A stretch of 64,000 nt of DNA from Fibrella rubiginis (lineage in GTDB: Bacteria > Bacteroidota > Bacteroidia > Cytophagales > Spirosomataceae), in contig NZ_JAFMYV010000007.1 of NCBI RefSeq assembly GCF_017353185.1, positions 62,001 to 126,000 on the forward strand, written 5' to 3'. This document shows, piece after piece, positions 61,946-64,000 of the stretch. The notes beneath the pieces are model-generated. The model was given only the letters and a program-made list of their open reading frames with translations, had not been told where the DNA came from and did not search any database. Position 1 is the stretch's first letter; each line of letters opens with the position of its first letter. A program made the position numbers and the translations under genes.

Positions 61946-62419
61946 CTACCTTATCCGGTTCGACTCACGGACGAGCTTTTCGTCGCGGCGGATGAAGCGG
62001 TTGGCAAGAAAATTGAAGACTAAGGCAGCGAGGATAGCCCAAAAGCCCGCCAGGAATGACCCCTGATCGTTTGGATTGCCATACGTTTTGCCATTTACTA
62101 AAACGTTGTACAGTACCACGCCCATAGACGCCGTCAACAAAATGGCATTTACGGCGCACAAACCCATTTGCAAAATGCGCTTACGGTACTGAAAAATGGC
62201 TACCAGTGCTACAATGGCTACCAGTACCAGTAGGCCAGCCAGATACCACGTAGGCGTTGTGAAGGTGGTGATGCCCTGCTCATAGGAATACTGCAATGGC
62301 GTTAGTTCGGCTTCTTCGCCGGGTTTGACTCCGTTCTTTTCCCAAATAGGATTTACGAGTGCTGTGCCCATCGAGGCACTGATGAGGAACAGAAATACAC
62401 TTTGAATTCGTTGAATCAT
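61946..62419 (-). CDS. DUF4293 family membrane protein
   Basis: A 157-residue membrane protein with four predicted segments. It begins MIQRIQSVFLFLISASMGTAL, the standard start of DUF4293, and has TPTWYLAGLLVLVAIVALVAIFQYRKRILQMGLCAVNAIL-type text (quoted in part: FQYRKRILQMGLC), ending FNFLANRFIRRDEKLVR. The family is confined to Bacteroidota and has no known function. It is divergent from mnmD. Confidence 0.9.
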   Translation of the reverse strand: MIQRIQSVFLFLISASMGTALVNPIWEKNGVKPGEEAELTPLQYSYEQGITTFTTPTWYLAGLLVLVAIVALVAIFQYRKRILQMGLCAVNAILLTASMGVVLYNVLVNGKTYGNPNDQGSFLAGFWAILAALVFNFLANRFIRRDEKLVRESNRIR

Positions 62420-62568
62420 GGTAACAGAATAGAAATATACCGGTTTACCATACAGATGGGTAACTTAGCGTAGCCAGCAGCCTTACTGGCACCGAAAGCA
62501 GCCGTTTTGGCCCTGTTTATTTGCCCTGTATCGATCCGCAAAATTAGCCCAAAAGCAGGAGTTTGTAA

Positions 62569-63228
62569 ATGAATACACAAGTTGTTGTCACCGCCGATGG
62601 CTCCCACTCGGTATACAATGCGGAGGTAGGTCACCACTACCACTCCGTATACGGGGCCGTGCAGGAGTCACAGCGCGTGTATATCGAGTTGGGCCTGCAA
62701 CATGCCTTCGATACCATCGACGGGCCGGTTCGGGTGTTTGAAATGGGCTTCGGAACGGGCCTTAATGCACTCATGACCCTACGCGAGGCCATCCGGCACA
62801 ACCGCTCGGTCGAATACGTAGCTATTGAGCCGTATCCTATCCCCGCCGACGAGGCACAGCAGCTTAATTACGACGAACTGCTGCACACCTTCTGGCTGGC
62901 CGACGTACATGATGCGCCCTGGAACGTACCAACGGCCGTGACGCCGTATATGATGCTGACTAAATACCAGATTCCCCTTGAACAGATGCTGCCTGTTGGC
63001 CCGTTTGACGTGGTATATTACGATGCTTTCCCACCTGAAGGTCAGCCCGAATTATGGACGCAGGAGATATTCGAGAAAGTGGCTTCTATGATGCACCCAG
63101 GTAGTTTTCTGACCACCTATTGCTCGAAAACAATGGTACAGCACAACCTCCGCGCTGCCGGGTTTGCCGTTGAAAAACACAGCGGTCCGGCCCGCAAACG
63201 GGAAGTAATCAGGGCAGTGCTGAAGTGA
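62569..63228 (+). CDS. mnmD: tRNA 5-methylaminomethyl-2-thiouridine methyltransferase MnmD
   Basis: A 219-residue SAM-dependent methyltransferase (DUF752) that makes mnm5 at the wobble uridine of tRNAs; here it lacks the MnmC oxidase half. Recognised by the N-terminal TADGSHSVYNAEVGHHYHSVYGA, the SAM loop FEMGFGTGLNAL, FDVVYYDAFPPEGQPELWT and the ending KHSGPARKREVIRA. No signal peptide. The stop is shared with the left arm of a short inverted repeat; the msr gene converges on it. Confidence 0.93.
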   Translation: MNTQVVVTADGSHSVYNAEVGHHYHSVYGAVQESQRVYIELGLQHAFDTIDGPVRVFEMGFGTGLNALMTLREAIRHNRSVEYVAIEPYPIPADEAQQLNYDELLHTFWLADVHDAPWNVPTAVTPYMMLTKYQIPLEQMLPVGPFDVVYYDAFPPEGQPELWTQEIFEKVASMMHPGSFLTTYCSKTMVQHNLRAAGFAVEKHSGPARKREVIRAVLK

Positions 63229-63263
63229 GTTCAACGTTAAACAGCAGACCTTAAACGTTGAAC
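63229..63263. terminator. Inverted repeat between mnmD and msrC
   Basis: 10-bp arms 63229-63238 and 63254-63263 with a 15-nt spacer that includes the msrC stop codon. From 63247 the plus strand reads GACCTTA, AACGTTG, AACGCTA in exact 7-nt phase. Confidence 0.55.
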
Positions 63264-63742
63264 GCTAGACGCACCACCTTCCCCACGGCTTCCAGCCCAG
63301 TTACGTCTGCTTCCAAGAAATCATTCAGTTGGTCGCTGTCTACATCGAGTACGGCTACCACGTCTCCGTTCTGATCAAAGATGGGCACGACTACTTCTGA
63401 TTTCGAGGCGGAGCTACAGGCAATATGGCCGGGGAAAGCCTCTACGTCGGGTACCACTATCGTTTCGCGGCGGGTGTAAGCAGCCCCACAAACGCCTTTG
63501 TCGAAGGCGATGCGTGTGCAGGCGATGGGTCCCTGAAACGGCCCCAGCACCAGTTGTCCTTCTTTTTTAAGATAGAAACCCACCCAGAAAAACCCGAACG
63601 CTTCTTTCAGCGCCGCTGCTACATTGGCCAGATTCGCTACCAGATCGGTTTCGCCTGAAAGCAGCGCTTCCAGTTGCGGGACAAGACTGTTATAAATCGC
63701 CGTCCGGTCCTGCGTCTGGGGGATGGTGAGTGTCTCTGCCAT
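63251..63742 (-). CDS. msrC: Free methionine-(R)-sulfoxide reductase (GAF domain)
   Basis: A 163-residue single-GAF enzyme that reduces free methionine-R-sulfoxide. The family signature LGPFQGPIACTRIAFDKGVCGAA is plain, and three cysteines at the expected places (C75, C85, C109 in HIACSSASKS) match the catalytic set of fRMsr enzymes. The rest of the GAF fold (EVVVPIFDQNGDVVAVLDVDS) is complete. It lies 8 bp downstream of a gene that runs off the window, so it is probably the distal gene of an operon. Confidence 0.93.
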   Translation of the reverse strand: MAETLTIPQTQDRTAIYNSLVPQLEALLSGETDLVANLANVAAALKEAFGFFWVGFYLKKEGQLVLGPFQGPIACTRIAFDKGVCGAAYTRRETIVVPDVEAFPGHIACSSASKSEVVVPIFDQNGDVVAVLDVDSDQLNDFLEADVTGLEAVGKVVRLAFNV

Positions 63743-63750
63743 AACTAAGA

Positions 63751-64000
63751 CTAAACGGATACGTTTTTAAAATACCGCTTCAGCCAGGTGCTGGCAGCTG
63801 GAAGTTGCCAGTTGGTATGAAAGTCGGCAATCGTTTTTATTAATGTATTGAAAACCAGCGTTTCCGGCGTGAGTAGGCCCTCAGCAACGGCGGCTTTCAC
63901 ATCACCCAGCGGCAGGGTTTGCACGGAGCCATCAGCGGCACGGTAGACCACGGCACAGTCTAGAAAATCAACCTGCAAGGCTTGCCCAATGGCCTGCACC
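63751..64000 (-). CDS. Hypothetical protein (5' end outside window)
   Basis: About 83 codons of the 3' end of a minus-strand gene that continues past base 64000. The visible end reads LQVDFLDCAVVYRAADGSVQ, then LGDVKAAVAEGLLTPETLVFNTLIKTIADF and WLKRYFKNVSV. I do not recognise a named family. It is 8 bp upstream of the methionine sulfoxide reductase gene and is presumably co-transcribed with it. The start codon and N-terminus cannot be seen. Confidence 0.7.
   Translation of the reverse strand, partial: VQAIGQALQVDFLDCAVVYRAADGSVQTLPLGDVKAAVAEGLLTPETLVFNTLIKTIADFHTNWQLPAASTWLKRYFKNVSV

Noticed and set aside
1-64000. tRNA or rRNA genes, CRISPR arrays, replication origin
   Set aside because: No cloverleaf with conserved T-loop, no regularly spaced repeats, and no origin-type box clusters were seen by eye; a dedicated scan could still find a missed tRNA.

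Overview
The window looks like a chromosomal segment of a Bacteroidota bacterium of the Cytophagales, most like Spirosoma and its relatives. The grounds are a type IX secretion C-terminal sorting domain, the gliding lipoprotein GldH, Bacteroidota-restricted families (DUF4301, DUF4293, BatD, DUF2279), a large SecA of about 1,135 residues, and promoters of the TTG-N(17-23)-TAnnTTTG type. Base composition is moderately GC-rich, except for one visibly AT-rich island at about 33.84-34.75 kb. No rRNA, tRNA, CRISPR array or complete insertion sequence was recognised.

Layout. 0-5 kb: the end of the division cluster (ftsA, ftsZ), then accD coupled to a radical SAM gene. 5-8.6 kb: a T9SS-secreted protein split by a 7-bp tandem duplication, a DUF2279 protein, an acetyltransferase and a crotonase-fold protein. 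8.6-15.5 kb: mutL, two tandem rhomboid proteases, ArfB, an App1-like phosphatase, a TIGR04282 transferase and RidA. 15.6-22.8 kb: a LytTR response regulator, gltX, an AIM24-like protein, a coupled SGNH hydrolase/flavin monooxygenase pair and an Rrf2 regulator with a candidate operator. 22.9-30.3 kb: DUF4301, DUF1345, gldH, a Lon-N protein and a DUF1501 plus cytochrome/DUF1549/DUF1553 pair. 30.4-34.7 kb: a glycosyltransferase, a DUF922 metalloprotease-like protein, an intact and a broken Uma2 gene, and the AT-rich lipoprotein gene. 34.7-41.3 kb: secA, a small conserved protein, batD and aroC. 41.3-53 kb: a mixed accessory stretch (DUF1080, a disordered protein, TVP38, a hydrolase, photolyase, acetyltransferase, bestrophin, an MFS pump, an amine oxidase, an HNH endonuclease with a small partner, a secreted hydrolase). 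53-60 kb: one 2,200-residue alpha-2-macroglobulin carrying a domain and linker typical of SusC receptors. 60-64 kb: a stand-alone SRA-YDG protein followed closely by an exported deaminase-like protein, a small basic peptide, DUF4293, mnmD and a free methionine sulfoxide reductase.

The strongest unexplained signal is a set of very long, nearly perfect, locus-unique inverted repeats in the intergenic spaces, with arms of 17 to 51 bp. Most sit just after stop codons and could act as terminators. At least two lie between divergent genes, where they cannot terminate either neighbour. The arms of several are built from degenerate 7-nt units (RACNNTR), and those of two others from GGAT units spaced about 9 nt apart, which suggests a shared origin.
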